A stretch of 10,281 bases of DNA from Bacteroidota bacterium (lineage in GTDB: Bacteria; Bacteroidota; Bacteroidia; UKL13-3): assembly GCA_947460565.1 (NCBI GenBank), contig CANHJJ010000047.1:1-10281 (forward strand). Direction: 5' to 3'. The position numbers and the translations under genes were made by a program. This document shows, piece by piece, positions 1 to 7,461 of this stretch. The notes below the pieces were generated by a model. That model worked only from the letters and a program-made list of their open reading frames with translations, was not told the DNA's origin and ran no database searches. Within the stretch, counting starts at the first letter, position 1. Every line of letters begins with the position of its first letter.

Positions 1-1676
1 TAAATACTGTTCCATTCAGCGGTAATGCTTTTGGTATACGTTCTGCTTCAAAGGTTTTCTTTGGAAAAACACCCAAAGAATTAACAGCTCCTGAAGCCGC
101 AGTTTTAGTGGGTATGCTCAAAGCACCTACAGCCTATAACCCGCAGCGCAATCCTGCTAATTCGATGAAAAGAAGAAATACTGTATTGGACCAAATGCGT
201 AAAAATGAATTCTTAACAGCTGATGAAGCAAATAAATTCAAAGTTGAACCTATCAAATTAGACTATAAAGAAGATGACCATAATGAAGGATTGGCGACCT
301 ATTTCCGCGAGTACTTGCGAATGGAATTGATTGATTGGTGTGAAGAAAATGGTTATAATCTTTATAAGGATGGTTTGAAGATATATACAACCATCAACTC
401 TAAAATGCAAATACATGCTGAGCAAAGTGTACAAGAGCATTTACAAACTATACAAAAGAAATTCTACACACATTGGAAAGGACGCGAACCTTGGGGACAA
501 TTCAAAGAACTATTAACCTATGGGATGAAGCGAAGCGATAGGTATAGAATTTTGAAGGAGATGGGTAAATCAGAATCTGAGATAATGAAGGATTTTAACA
601 CACCAGTAAAAATGCGTTTGTATAGCAATTCAGGTGGTGAAATTGATACAACCATGACACCCATGGATAGCATTAAATACTATAAATATTTCATGCAATG
701 TGGATTTATGAGCATGGACCCTATAACAGGTTTTGTTAAAGCATGGGTAGGAGGTCATAATTACAAATATTTCAAATACGACCATGTTAATACCAATTCA
801 AAACGTCAGGCTGGCTCGACCTTCAAACCTTTTGTCTATGCCACAGCCATTGATAATGGTATGTCACCATGTTCCATCATTCCGAATAAACCGGTCACTT
901 TTGAGGGCTATCCAGATTACAATCCAGGCAATGCAGATGATGAATTTACGGCTCCAGAAATGACCATGTATAGAGGCTTACAATTTTCATTTAATTTGGT
1001 TTGTTTGAATCTATTGAAACAATTAGGTCCTGATGCCATTAAAACAGTAATAAGTTTGGCGAATAAAATGGGTATACAAAGTGATATAGCTCCCTACCCT
1101 TCTTCAGCACTTGGCACAGCAGATATTTCGGTTTACGAGTTGGTGTCTGCCTATAGTACATTTGCAAATAAAGGTGTTTGGCACAAACCTCAATACCTAT
1201 TAAAAATCGTAGATAAAAATGGGAATGTAATTAGAGAAGAATTACCCAAAACAAAAGAAGTATTAAGTGAGCAAACCAGTTATGTAATGTGTAAAATGCT
1301 CGAAAAAGTAACTACACATGGTACGGCAGCTAAGGTTAAATACCAATACCAAATACCAGGGGCTTGTGGCGGCAAAACAGGAACTACACAAAATTACAGT
1401 GATGCTTGGTTTATGGGAATTACCCCTACCCTTGTAAGCGGTTTGTGGACAGGTTTTGAAGACAGAGCGATTCACTTCAGAAGTCTTGATTTAGGAAGTG
1501 GTGCTGCCCAAGCCATGCCAATTTGGAGTACTTACATGCAAAAAGTAACGAAAGATAATTTAATTAAAATAGTTCCTGAATGGGAAGCACCCAAAGCACC
1601 TCTAACTATTGAGTTGAATTGTGATAATTACAAGCCTGAAGAAAAAGGTAAATCGAATAATTTTATTGAAGAATAG
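1..1676 (+). CDS. mrcA: Penicillin-binding protein 1A (class A, bifunctional), 5' truncated by window edge
   Basis: Class A penicillin-binding proteins polymerise glycan strands and cross-link peptidoglycan in the periplasm while anchored in the inner membrane. The reading frame is open from base 3, so the true start lies upstream. The first residues (NTVPFSGNAFGIRSAS, then FFGK, LTAPEAAVLVGMLKAP and YNPQRNP) are the end of the GT51 glycosyltransferase domain; its catalytic glutamates are outside the window. The linker (IYTTINSKMQ) follows. The transpeptidase domain has all three active-site motifs: SxxK as STFK at 816-827 (nucleophile serine 816-818), SxN as SFN at 987-995, and KTGT from 1374. 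The protein stops normally at TAG with a short hydrophilic tail. It is read in the same direction as the EF-hand gene, 135 bases upstream of that start. The family is certain; the symbol is by family only (ponA/mrcA/pbp1A are all used). Confidence 0.95.
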   Translation, partial: NTVPFSGNAFGIRSASKVFFGKTPKELTAPEAAVLVGMLKAPTAYNPQRNPANSMKRRNTVLDQMRKNEFLTADEANKFKVEPIKLDYKEDDHNEGLATYFREYLRMELIDWCEENGYNLYKDGLKIYTTINSKMQIHAEQSVQEHLQTIQKKFYTHWKGREPWGQFKELLTYGMKRSDRYRILKEMGKSESEIMKDFNTPVKMRLYSNSGGEIDTTMTPMDSIKYYKYFMQCGFMSMDPITGFVKAWVGGHNYKYFKYDHVNTNSKRQAGSTFKPFVYATAIDNGMSPCSIIPNKPVTFEGYPDYNPGNADDEFTAPEMTMYRGLQFSFNLVCLNLLKQLGPDAIKTVISLANKMGIQSDIAPYPSSALGTADISVYELVSAYSTFANKGVWHKPQYLLKIVDKNGNVIREELPKTKEVLSEQTSYVMCKMLEKVTTHGTAAKVKYQYQIPGACGGKTGTTQNYSDAWFMGITPTLVSGLWTGFEDRAIHFRSLDLGSGAAQAMPIWSTYMQKVTKDNLIKIVPEWEAPKAPLTIELNCDNYKPEEKGKSNNFIEE

Positions 1677-1764
1677 TTCAAGTTATTGATTGTTAGTTGT
1701 CAGTTTATTTAATGCATAACACATAAAACATAAACAGTAGCATAAAATAATCACCTGACTTTAA

Positions 1765-1772
1765 TACATTCG
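1765..1772 (+). promoter_or_regulatory. Candidate -7 element for the EF-hand gene
   Basis: TACATTCG matches the Bacteroidota -7 consensus TAnnTTTG at all but one fixed position and lies 39 bases before the ATG at 1812. No convincing TTTG or TTG is seen at the expected -33 distance, so this is a weak call. If real, transcription would start near 1778, which would rule out the upstream TTG at 1776 as the start codon. The rest of 1677-1811 is A+T-rich and I see no terminator hairpin behind the PBP gene, so read-through is also possible. Confidence 0.3.
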
Positions 1773-1811
1773 CAATTGTCAATTATTCCTTTACATCAAA
1801 ATACCTTATTT

Positions 1812-3965
1812 ATGTCAAATCAAAATCATATATGGAATTTTTCCTCCGTTGGAGGGGTTAAACGTGTGAATCTAGAATCAGGAAAAGATCTTGAAGCATT
1901 AGAATACCTAGATCAAAAGTTATGGACCGCACTAAGTTGCCCTGTATATGGATTAGAAATTGACCACAAAACGCTTGAACTTATCGATGAAGACAAGGAT
2001 GGACAAATTAAAGTAGCAGAAATATTAGCAGCTATTAAGTGGATTTCATCTGTTATTAATAATACAGATGATCTGCTCAAACAAGCATCATTTTTTCCTT
2101 TGAGTGCTATTAACACACAAACAGATGAAGGAAAGATTTTGCTCTCTTCAGCTCAAACTATATTAAGAAATCTTGGTAAACCTGATGCCAATGGCTTGAG
2201 TGTAGAAGATACATCAGACACTGTTAAAATATTTGCCAATACTGCCTTTAATGGAGATGGAATCATTTCTGAAGATTCATGTGATAACCTTGAATTAAAA
2301 ACATTGCTACATGAAATCATTGCGCTAGTTGGTTCAACAAATGATCGGAATGGTAAAGTAGGAATAAATTCAGAACAATTACTCGCTTTTTCTGATGCCT
2401 GCCAAGCATACGCGGCATGGCAACAAAAGACCAATGATGATAGGCATATTTTACCCTTTGGTAATGAAACTCCTGAGGCCTATTTATCTTACTTGGCAAT
2501 AAAACCTAAAATTGATGACTACTATCTTCGTTGCAGATTAGCTGCTTTCGATGCCGATTCTACTGCCATATTGAATGCATTGGTTTCGCGAATTGAAAGC
2601 ATAACAAATAAAGACCTAAGTAAATGTCTTGATGAAATATCCACCTATCCATTAGCAAAAATTGAAGCTGCAAAAAAACTACCACTAAGTAATGGAATTA
2701 ATCCTGCATGGGAAGCGCAAATGAATGAATTTCGCCACAGCGTTTGCATGGTATTATTTGCAGGAAAAACTGAATTGGATGAAAAAGATTGGCAAATTAT
2801 TATAAATAAATTTAATGCATATGAACAGTGGATGGCCGAGAAAGAAGGTTCCTCTGTTGAATCACTAGGTATATTAAGAATTCAAAGCATATTATCAAAC
2901 GATAGCATACAACAATTGCTTGCTATCATTGAAAAAGACATAGCCCTGGAAAATGAAGCAAACAATATTATTTTAGTTGATAAATTGGTGAGATACTACC
3001 GTGATTTATTCACTCTTATCAAAAACTTTGTTACTTTCTATGACCTATACTCACCAGATTTTCCTGCAGTCTTTCAAGCTGGTACTTTGTACATAGACCA
3101 ACGCAGTTGTGATTTATGTATAAAAGTAAGTGATATGCCAAAGCACAATACCATGGTGGCTCTCAGTGGTATGTTTTTAATTTATTGTGATTGCGTTTCT
3201 AAATCTACCAATGAAAAAATGACCATTGTTGCGGCATTAACGAATGGAGATATTGACAATTTAATAGTGGGAAGAAATGCATTGTTTTACGATAGAGCAG
3301 GAAACGATTATGATGCTACAGTTATTAAAATAGTTGACAACCCTATTAGTATTCGACAAGCTTTCTGGTCTCCATACCGAAAAATATCAGAATTTATCAG
3401 AAAGCAAACAAACAAATTTGCATCAGATCAAGATAATAAAGTCCAAGCCAGTGCATCAAGTTCAATAGAAGCCATGCCTTCCCAAGCTATAGCAACTCCT
3501 GTGCCTGATGCGGCCCCTCCAGCACCCTTTGACGTTGGGAAATTTGTAGGAATATTTGCTGCCATAGGTCTAGCACTTGGAGCCATAGGAACAGCTTTAG
3601 CTTCAGTAGTCACTGGATTTATGCAATTGATTTGGTGGAAAATGCCCATAGCTGTGTCAGGTATTTTACTTGTTATTTCAGGTCCGTCTATGATTATGGC
3701 CTTTTTCAAACTTCGTAAGCGAAACCTAGCCCCTATTTTAGATGCGAATGGATGGGCCATCAATGCCCGTGTGATTATTAATATTCAGTTTGGAAATACA
3801 CTTACTCACTTAGCTAATTTACCTAAAGGTGCTAAATTAAACATGAATGATCCTTTTGGTAAAAAAAGCAGACCCATGTGGCAAATTGTTTTACTACTTT
3901 CTGCCTTGGTAGGTGGCATTTTGTATTTATTGATATCATATGAATTAATCAAAATTCATTTTTAG
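1812..3965 (+). CDS. EF-hand protein with three C-terminal membrane helices, function unknown
   Basis: This 717-residue protein has no signal peptide. A canonical EF-hand loop lies at residues 59-70 (DEDKDGQIKVAE; acidic or polar ligands at 1, 3, 5 and 12, Gly at 6, Ile at 8). Two looser copies of the same pattern, NGDGII near 147-152 and DRNGKV near 178-183, lack a full ligand set. A long soluble region follows, ending in a conserved-looking block (NALFYDRAGNDYDATVIKIV, then ISIRQAFWSPYRK). A Pro/Ala linker leads to hydrophobic helices at about 578-602, 612-632 and 690-710. The likely arrangement is a large cytoplasmic domain anchored by its C terminus. I place the start at ATG 1812 (MSNQNHIWNFSSVGG). 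The frame opens at a TTG at 1776, but those 12 residues look like leader. I recall similar unnamed proteins in other bacteria but know no assigned function; calcium binding is inferred from one good loop. Confidence 0.88.
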   Translation: MSNQNHIWNFSSVGGVKRVNLESGKDLEALEYLDQKLWTALSCPVYGLEIDHKTLELIDEDKDGQIKVAEILAAIKWISSVINNTDDLLKQASFFPLSAINTQTDEGKILLSSAQTILRNLGKPDANGLSVEDTSDTVKIFANTAFNGDGIISEDSCDNLELKTLLHEIIALVGSTNDRNGKVGINSEQLLAFSDACQAYAAWQQKTNDDRHILPFGNETPEAYLSYLAIKPKIDDYYLRCRLAAFDADSTAILNALVSRIESITNKDLSKCLDEISTYPLAKIEAAKKLPLSNGINPAWEAQMNEFRHSVCMVLFAGKTELDEKDWQIIINKFNAYEQWMAEKEGSSVESLGILRIQSILSNDSIQQLLAIIEKDIALENEANNIILVDKLVRYYRDLFTLIKNFVTFYDLYSPDFPAVFQAGTLYIDQRSCDLCIKVSDMPKHNTMVALSGMFLIYCDCVSKSTNEKMTIVAALTNGDIDNLIVGRNALFYDRAGNDYDATVIKIVDNPISIRQAFWSPYRKISEFIRKQTNKFASDQDNKVQASASSSIEAMPSQAIATPVPDAAPPAPFDVGKFVGIFAAIGLALGAIGTALASVVTGFMQLIWWKMPIAVSGILLVISGPSMIMAFFKLRKRNLAPILDANGWAINARVIINIQFGNTLTHLANLPKGAKLNMNDPFGKKSRPMWQIVLLLSALVGGILYLLISYELIKIHF

Positions 3966-3999
3966 AAATGAATATCTTTTTATAAAAAAACTTTAAACA

Positions 4000-4026
4000 A
4001 AAGAGGTGCATAATATCGCCTTCTTT
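4000..4026. terminator. Bidirectional terminator between convergent genes
   Basis: The left arm AAAGAGGTG (4000-4008) pairs with the right arm CGCCTTCTTT (4017-4026), giving nine pairs including one G-T, with one bulged T and an 8-base loop. On the minus strand the hairpin is followed by a T-rich stretch, including seven T's at 3984-3990, as expected for the end of the ffh/DUF502/UbiA operon. On the plus strand the downstream T tract (CTTTGGTTTATT) is weaker. It lies 34 bases past the EF-hand stop and 23 bases past the prenyltransferase stop, where convergent genes often share a terminator. Confidence 0.5.
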
Positions 4027-4049
4027 GGTTTATTAAATGAGGTTGGATT

Positions 4050-4940
4050 TTATATCTTCCAAAAAACCATACTCAGAATACCAAGTAGCATAATAATTTT
4101 TGCAAAGCGACTGAGTTTAGAAAAGTCGTACTTCACATCTGACACCTTGATAAGCCAAGCCATAGCTGCCATAGGTAATAAAATGCCTAACAATATATAA
4201 ATCAAAAATAAAAAATAGGTATTGATATGATTTTTAAAAAATGGTTGAATATAAAATGCAAAGGCAAAAATAAGTGCTGCATTAAACAAGTGAAGGTATA
4301 GCAAAATATCTTTTGTTTTCCTTACACCTAGGCGTATGGGAAGTGTATGGCTATTAAATTTAGCATCTCCCCTTATATCTTCAGTATCTTTAATAATCTC
4401 TCTTTCTAAGGTTGTAAAAAAAGCAAAAATGGAATAGGATATTATACCGGGCCAATACAGATTTTCATCATACAAAAACAGAATAAGTAAGGTGAACGAA
4501 GTTAATATGGCTACTAAAATATTGCCCGCCAAATAAGATTTTTTAAAATACTCTGAATACAACCAAAGCAAAAGGGAACAAACTATTACCAAGATAAACA
4601 CATTGATATTAATAAGCAAGGATAAAAATGCTGCTGTTAAAGTAAGCACCCAATGAGCAAAAATGGTTTTCCTTCTTGATATCCTTACCCCTACCAAGAC
4701 ATTGCTTGGCTTGTTTGCCATGTCAATTTTAACATCTATATAATCGTTTATGATATAACCTGCTGCTGCAACCAAAACCGTGCAAAATACCAGAGCCAAA
4801 AATTTAAATCTCAGTAAATCATGCCAATCAGCGTATGGATTTAGAAAGTAAAAAGCAAAAACTTGGGTAAATAATATCATCAATAGGTTTTTGAACCTAG
4901 CAATTTTGATGAGTATAAAAATATTATTCAGGCTTATCAA
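4050..4940 (-). CDS. UbiA-superfamily membrane prenyltransferase
   Basis: UbiA-type enzymes are multi-helix membrane proteins that transfer a polyprenyl chain from its diphosphate to an acceptor (quinone precursor, haem, chlorophyllide or glycerol phosphate), using Mg2+ held by two Asp-rich motifs. Both are present: NDYIDVKID at residues 65-73 followed by NKP, and DTEDIRGD at 185-192. The rest is mostly hydrophobic helices, and 296 aa is a normal length. The wording DTEDIRGD...TLPIRLG resembles Bacteroidota proteins usually annotated geranylgeranylglycerol-phosphate geranylgeranyltransferase-like, but the acceptor cannot be read from sequence, and MenA- or UbiA-type roles remain possible. The start appears to be TTG at 4940, overlapping the DUF502 gene end by 17 bases. 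The first in-frame ATG (residue 21, codon 4878-4880) would remove the ARFKNLL segment that normally precedes helix 1, so I keep the TTG. Third gene of the ffh operon. Confidence 0.87.
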   Translation of the reverse strand: MISLNNIFILIKIARFKNLLMILFTQVFAFYFLNPYADWHDLLRFKFLALVFCTVLVAAAGYIINDYIDVKIDMANKPSNVLVGVRISRRKTIFAHWVLTLTAAFLSLLININVFILVIVCSLLLWLYSEYFKKSYLAGNILVAILTSFTLLILFLYDENLYWPGIISYSIFAFFTTLEREIIKDTEDIRGDAKFNSHTLPIRLGVRKTKDILLYLHLFNAALIFAFAFYIQPFFKNHINTYFLFLIYILLGILLPMAAMAWLIKVSDVKYDFSKLSRFAKIIMLLGILSMVFWKI

Positions 4941-5538
4941 TATCTTGATGTAGGTTTGATTGATCCATTTCGGTTACACCGCCTGTAATAATAAACTTCA
5001 TAAAGTCTGTGGCATTGGTATCATAATGTTTGACTCTAATCTTCTCAAGAAAAAACACATTACCCGAAAAGGCATATGAGTGCGGAAAATAGACTGCTAC
5101 CAAGCCTGGCAAATTCAATTCATTTAAATCTTCATTAGTAATAAATCCAGGTTTGTATAAGCCTTGTGACATTTCAACTACAACTGGTTTAGAAAATTTC
5201 TTCTTATCACCAACAAAGGCTTCAACCAAGTCTTTTACTGAAGTGTATATATTTTTGATGAAAGGTATGCGACTGAAAATATCATCAAACATATCAAGAA
5301 TAGGACGTGTCACTATGTTAGTTCCTATATAACCAAGGAAAGTAATAGAACTGATTACAATTACAAAACCTAAGCCAGGGGTTTCAAGTTGCAAAAACTC
5401 ATCTATCCATCTAACAGTAGATTTAATGAGTTGATAGGTTACCACAGAAGGCAAAGTGATAAGTAAACCTTGCAAAAACAAAGTTAACAGCCTTCGTAGT
5501 CTGTAACTGATACCACTTTTTATTTTTGCATTCGACAT
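4924..5538 (-). CDS. DUF502 family membrane protein
   Basis: This 204-residue protein matches the DUF502 pattern: a basic N terminus, helix 1 at about 18-40 (LFLQGLLITLPSVVTY), helix 2 at about 54-76 (GLGFVIVISSITFLGYIG), then the signature SRIPFIKNIYTSVKDLVEAF at 89-108. A beta-rich C-terminal part follows with VVVEMSQGLYKPGFIT and GLVAVYFPHS. No biochemical function is established for the family; it is an integral inner-membrane protein by prediction. It starts at ATG 5538, only 14 bases after the ffh stop. Its own 3' end overlaps the prenyltransferase start by 17 bases, so translation of the two is probably linked. The acidic, hydrophilic tail (about 190-204) is the part that overlaps the next gene. 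Confidence 0.9.
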   Translation of the reverse strand: MSNAKIKSGISYRLRRLLTLFLQGLLITLPSVVTYQLIKSTVRWIDEFLQLETPGLGFVIVISSITFLGYIGTNIVTRPILDMFDDIFSRIPFIKNIYTSVKDLVEAFVGDKKKFSKPVVVEMSQGLYKPGFITNEDLNELNLPGLVAVYFPHSYAFSGNVFFLEKIRVKHYDTNATDFMKFIITGGVTEMDQSNLHQDIDKPE

Positions 5539-5552
5539 GATTGTTTTTATAA

Positions 5553-6881
5553 TTATCTCATAAAAGGCAAGCCTTTCATGCTGCGTCCTGTTCCTTGAAA
5601 TTTATTCATGGTTTTCATCATTTTGCGCATTTCATCAAATTGTTTTAACAATTGATTCACCTCTTGAATATCTCTACCACAACCAGAAGCAATTCTTTTT
5701 CTGCGCGAACCATTTATGATATCTGGCGTCTCTCTTTCTTTCGGAGTCATTGAATAAATAATAGCTTCAATATGTTTGAAAGCATCATCACTCACATCTA
5801 AATCTTTTATGGCTTTACCAACACCCGGAATCATTCCCATCAAATCTTTTAGGTTACCCATCTTTTTGATTTGTTGTATTTGACTTAAAAAGTCTTGGAA
5901 AGTAAATTGATCTTTTAATAATTTTTTCTGGATACGATCTGATTCTTCTTTATCAAACACGTCTTGGGCTCGTTCAACTAGGGTAACGATATCACCCATG
6001 CCCAAAATACGTTGAGCCATCCTATCTGGGTGAAATACATCAAGGGCTTCCATTTTCTCGCCCATACCTACAAACTTAATAGGTTTTTCAACTACTGTTT
6101 TGATAGATAAGGCTGCTCCACCTCGGGTATCACCATCCAATTTGGTTAGGATAACACCTGTAAAATCCAATACATCATTAAATGCTTTTGCGGTATTAAC
6201 AGCATCTTGACCTGTCATGGCATCCACAACAAACAAGATTTCATGAGGCTTTATCGTTTTTTTGATATCACCAATCTCGTTCATCATTTGCTCATCAATA
6301 GCCAAACGACCCGCAGTATCTATGATTATAACCCTTGCATTGTTTTCTTTGGCATGCTTAACAGCATTGGCTGCAATACTTACTGGATTTAGGTTTCCTT
6401 CTTCAAAATATACAGGCACATCAATTTGTGCACCTAAAACTTTTAATTGCTCAATGGCGGCAGGACGGTATACATCGCAGGCAGCCATCATCACAGATTT
6501 ACCTTTGCGTTTGATAAAATTAGCCAATTTTGCGGTGTGGGTTGTTTTACCACTACCTTGCAATCCAGCCATTAATATGATGGTTGGATTACCCTCCGTG
6601 CTAATTTCTTCGGTTTTTCCACCAAACAAAGCTACCAACTCATCATTTACTATTTTCACCATCAATTGTCCCGGTGAAACCGTAGTAAGCACATTGGCTC
6701 CAATGGCTTTATCCTTAATGGTATCTGTAACTTGTTTTGCTATTTTATAGTTTACATCGGCATCAATCAATGCTTTTCGAATTTCCTTAACGGTTTCGGC
6801 CACATTAATTTCAGTGATTTTTCCTTGCCCTTTAAGGGTTTTAAAAGCTTTTTCTAACTTACTACTTAAATTATCGAACAT
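5553..6881 (-). CDS. ffh: Signal recognition particle GTPase Ffh (SRP54)
   Basis: Ffh binds the signal sequence of nascent inner-membrane and exported proteins at the ribosome. With 4.5S/SRP RNA it delivers them to the receptor FtsY, both partners hydrolysing GTP. All parts are visible in 442 residues: N domain (1-95); G domain with the P-loop GLQGSGKT (106-113), DTAGR (188-192), TKLDGDTRGG (246-255) and GMGE (272-275); the linker RMAQRILGMGD (287-297); and a Met-rich M domain (about 312-442) with the RNA-binding helix region RIASGCGRDIQEVNQLLKQF (396-415) and the Met-rich tail DEMRKMMKTMNKF. DTRGG in place of the commoner DARGG is a mild variant. The ATG at 6881 gives the expected MFDNLSSKLEKAF start. 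It heads a compact minus-strand operon with the DUF502 and UbiA genes. No SRP RNA gene is visible nearby. Confidence 0.98.
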   Translation of the reverse strand: MFDNLSSKLEKAFKTLKGQGKITEINVAETVKEIRKALIDADVNYKIAKQVTDTIKDKAIGANVLTTVSPGQLMVKIVNDELVALFGGKTEEISTEGNPTIILMAGLQGSGKTTHTAKLANFIKRKGKSVMMAACDVYRPAAIEQLKVLGAQIDVPVYFEEGNLNPVSIAANAVKHAKENNARVIIIDTAGRLAIDEQMMNEIGDIKKTIKPHEILFVVDAMTGQDAVNTAKAFNDVLDFTGVILTKLDGDTRGGAALSIKTVVEKPIKFVGMGEKMEALDVFHPDRMAQRILGMGDIVTLVERAQDVFDKEESDRIQKKLLKDQFTFQDFLSQIQQIKKMGNLKDLMGMIPGVGKAIKDLDVSDDAFKHIEAIIYSMTPKERETPDIINGSRRKRIASGCGRDIQEVNQLLKQFDEMRKMMKTMNKFQGTGRSMKGLPFMR

Positions 6882-6894
6882 AGGTTGTTGTGCT

Positions 6895-6909
6895 ATAGCT
6901 AAAAGCTAT
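6895..6909 (-). other. Small inverted repeat in the ffh leader
   Basis: ATAGCT-AAA-AGCTAT is a perfect 6-base inverted repeat with a 3-base spacer, 13 bases before the ffh ATG. In RNA it could form a short hairpin close to the start codon. It is A+T-rich and small, so chance is a real explanation. The rest of 6882-7089 holds no gene that I can see. Confidence 0.25.
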
Positions 6910-6938
6910 TGGCCATTTTAAATTTTTAAATTCTGCTG

Positions 6939-6946
6939 CGAAAATA
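6939..6946 (-). promoter_or_regulatory. Candidate -7 element for the ffh operon
   Basis: On the minus strand this reads TATTTTCG, one mismatch from TAnnTTTG, and lies 57 bases upstream of the ffh ATG. A TTTG is present at 6971-6974 (minus strand), but the 24-base spacer is slightly longer than usual for Bacteroidota promoters, so the call is tentative. It is one of two possible elements in the window ending TTCG instead of TTTG. Confidence 0.25.
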
Positions 6947-7089
6947 ATCAATTTTGTGATTTGTTGTGGCCAAAATAACGAAAGGAAAATCAAATTATTT
7001 CGTTCCCAAAAGCTAATTTAGATAAATAGGAAATTAAGAAAACCAATTTACAACATGAAAGAAGAAACAAATATCCATAAAATCCAAGG

Positions 7090-7446
7090 CTAAGAATGGT
7101 AAACCCTTGATTCCACTATTAGGCCGTCCCTTACAACCAACACCTCCCCAACTCTCAAATCCTCTTCATCTGGGGTTTGGCGAATATACTCCATGAAAAC
7201 TTGTCCATCATCTGCTGTAAGCTTAATAACTTGGTAGTGCAGATTAGGTAAACGATTAAAGGCATCTGCCCACCAATTTCTTAAGGCATCCTTACCTTTA
7301 ATCAAACCATTCGTATTAGGTTGATGAATTTTAAGTTTAGGACTATAATGTAAGGCATTGTCATCATACAAAGATAATAACCTTTCTAAATCATGTTTGT
7401 TAAAAGCTTCAAACCAAGAGGTGGCAATTTGTTTTAATCTTGACAT
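7090..7446 (-). CDS. SnoaL-like / NTF2-fold protein
   Basis: The 118 residues have the length and pattern of the SnoaL-like branch of the NTF2 fold: an N-terminal helix with WFEAFNKHDLERLLSLYDDNALHYSP, the helix IKGKDALRNWWADAF, and strands HYQVIKLTADDGQVFMEYI and GEVLVVRDGLIVESRVYHS. This cone-shaped fold serves many roles (isomerase, hydrolase, binding subunit), so no reaction can be named. There is no signal peptide, so it should be cytoplasmic. The ATG at 7446 lies 15 bases downstream of the CHU_C gene stop on the same strand, with an A+T-only spacer (TAAAATAAAAATATATAT including the stop), suggesting co-transcription with the secreted cassette. A link in function is not shown. No clear terminator follows; 6882-7089 separates it from ffh. 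Confidence 0.85.
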   Translation of the reverse strand: MSRLKQIATSWFEAFNKHDLERLLSLYDDNALHYSPKLKIHQPNTNGLIKGKDALRNWWADAFNRLPNLHYQVIKLTADDGQVFMEYIRQTPDEEDLRVGEVLVVRDGLIVESRVYHS

Positions 7447-7461
7447 ATATATATTTTTATT

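Noticed and set aside
1776..1811. TTG at 1776 as start of the EF-hand gene
   Set aside because: The ATG at 1812 gives a better N terminus, and the candidate -7 element at 1765-1772 would place the transcription start at about the TTG.
3976..3990. TTTTTATAAAAA near-palindrome after the EF-hand gene
   Set aside because: It consists only of A and T and would form a very weak stem; the hairpin at 4000-4026 is a better terminator.
4006..4200. 64-codon plus-strand open frame
   Set aside because: It is antisense to the end of the prenyltransferase gene, overlaps the terminator hairpin and has no recognisable features.
6262..6750. 162-codon open frame on the plus strand
   Set aside because: It is fully antisense to the conserved G domain of ffh; its hydrophobic sequence is a by-product of the ffh codons.
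6882..7089. SRP RNA or other small RNA gene upstream of ffh
   Set aside because: I looked for the GGAAG/GCAG-type core and a long hairpin and saw neither; the region reads as an A+T-rich promoter leader.
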